Source: Candidatus Pygmaiobacter gallistercoris
GTDB lineage: Bacteria; Bacillota; Clostridia; Oscillospirales; Ruminococcaceae
DNA length: 12,257 nucleotides
Reading direction: 5' to 3'
Assembly: GCA_019113125.1 (NCBI GenBank)
Contig: DXIA01000120.1
Span: 1 to 12,257 of the forward strand
This document shows positions 12,217 to 12,257 of this stretch, in pieces (positions within the stretch are counted from its first letter, which is position 1; the number at the start of each line of letters is the position of its first letter). A model generated the notes under the pieces. That model saw only the letters and a program-made list of their open reading frames with translations. It was not told the origin of the DNA and did no database searches. A program made the translations under genes and the position numbers.

Positions 12217-12257
12217 TTGGAAAGGCCGCGCCGCCGCCTCGATTGCGCAGAGCGGGA

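Noticed and set aside
1..12257. CRISPR array, prophage, transposase, toxin-antitoxin or restriction genes
   Set aside because: Looked for on both strands; no regularly spaced repeats and no such protein motifs were seen.

Overview
This window looks like a chromosomal, origin-proximal segment of a GC-rich member of the Clostridia (Bacillota), most likely Oscillospiraceae/Ruminococcaceae-like. This is inferred from the gene order mnmG-rsmG-noc-parA-parB, the presence of Noc as well as ParB, TTG starts behind G-rich Shine-Dalgarno sequences, and GC-rich genes separated by AT-rich spacers with consensus promoters. No 16S gene or other phylogenetic marker is present, so the assignment is tentative.

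Left half (1-6211), all + strand. It opens with the 3' part of mnmG, which overlaps rsmG by 8 nt. A Noc-type ParB paralogue follows and ends in a UUCG-tetraloop terminator. Two perfect parS sites then lie just upstream of an extended -10 promoter for parA. Between parA and parB is an unusual locus: the last 83 bp of parA are repeated perfectly 188 bp downstream, around a 105-bp GC-rich insert. parB is coupled to serS (TAATG), which ends in a strong terminator. A perfect-consensus promoter then drives tRNA-Met(CAU) and tRNA-Glu(UUC). The whole spacer between these tRNAs is one 15-bp stem-loop.

Middle (6212-6520). About 260 bp without a convincing gene separate two terminators that face each other. 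One closes the tRNA unit and the other closes the - strand HAD phosphatase gene.

Right half (6521-11970), - strand. Two RCK/TrkA nucleotide-binding potassium-transport regulators have their own promoter and terminator. Next comes a three-gene membrane operon: a DUF4340-like exported protein, a small YdbS-like bPH2 protein and a large YdbT-like bPH2 protein. An intrinsic terminator follows, directly in front of the ribosome binding site of a Gph-like HAD phosphatase that carries an extra C-terminal pair of membrane helices. At the right edge a + strand tRNA-Arg(CCG) with its own promoter and terminator diverges from the trkA pair.

Most of the window is housekeeping: tRNA modification, rRNA methylation, chromosome segregation, aminoacylation and potassium homeostasis. 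I see no defence system, prophage, CRISPR array or intact transposon. The features most worth a second look are the duplicated parA tail and its insert, the structured tRNA spacer, the Noc/ParB specificity split next to bare parS sites, and the DUF4340-YdbS-YdbT operon.
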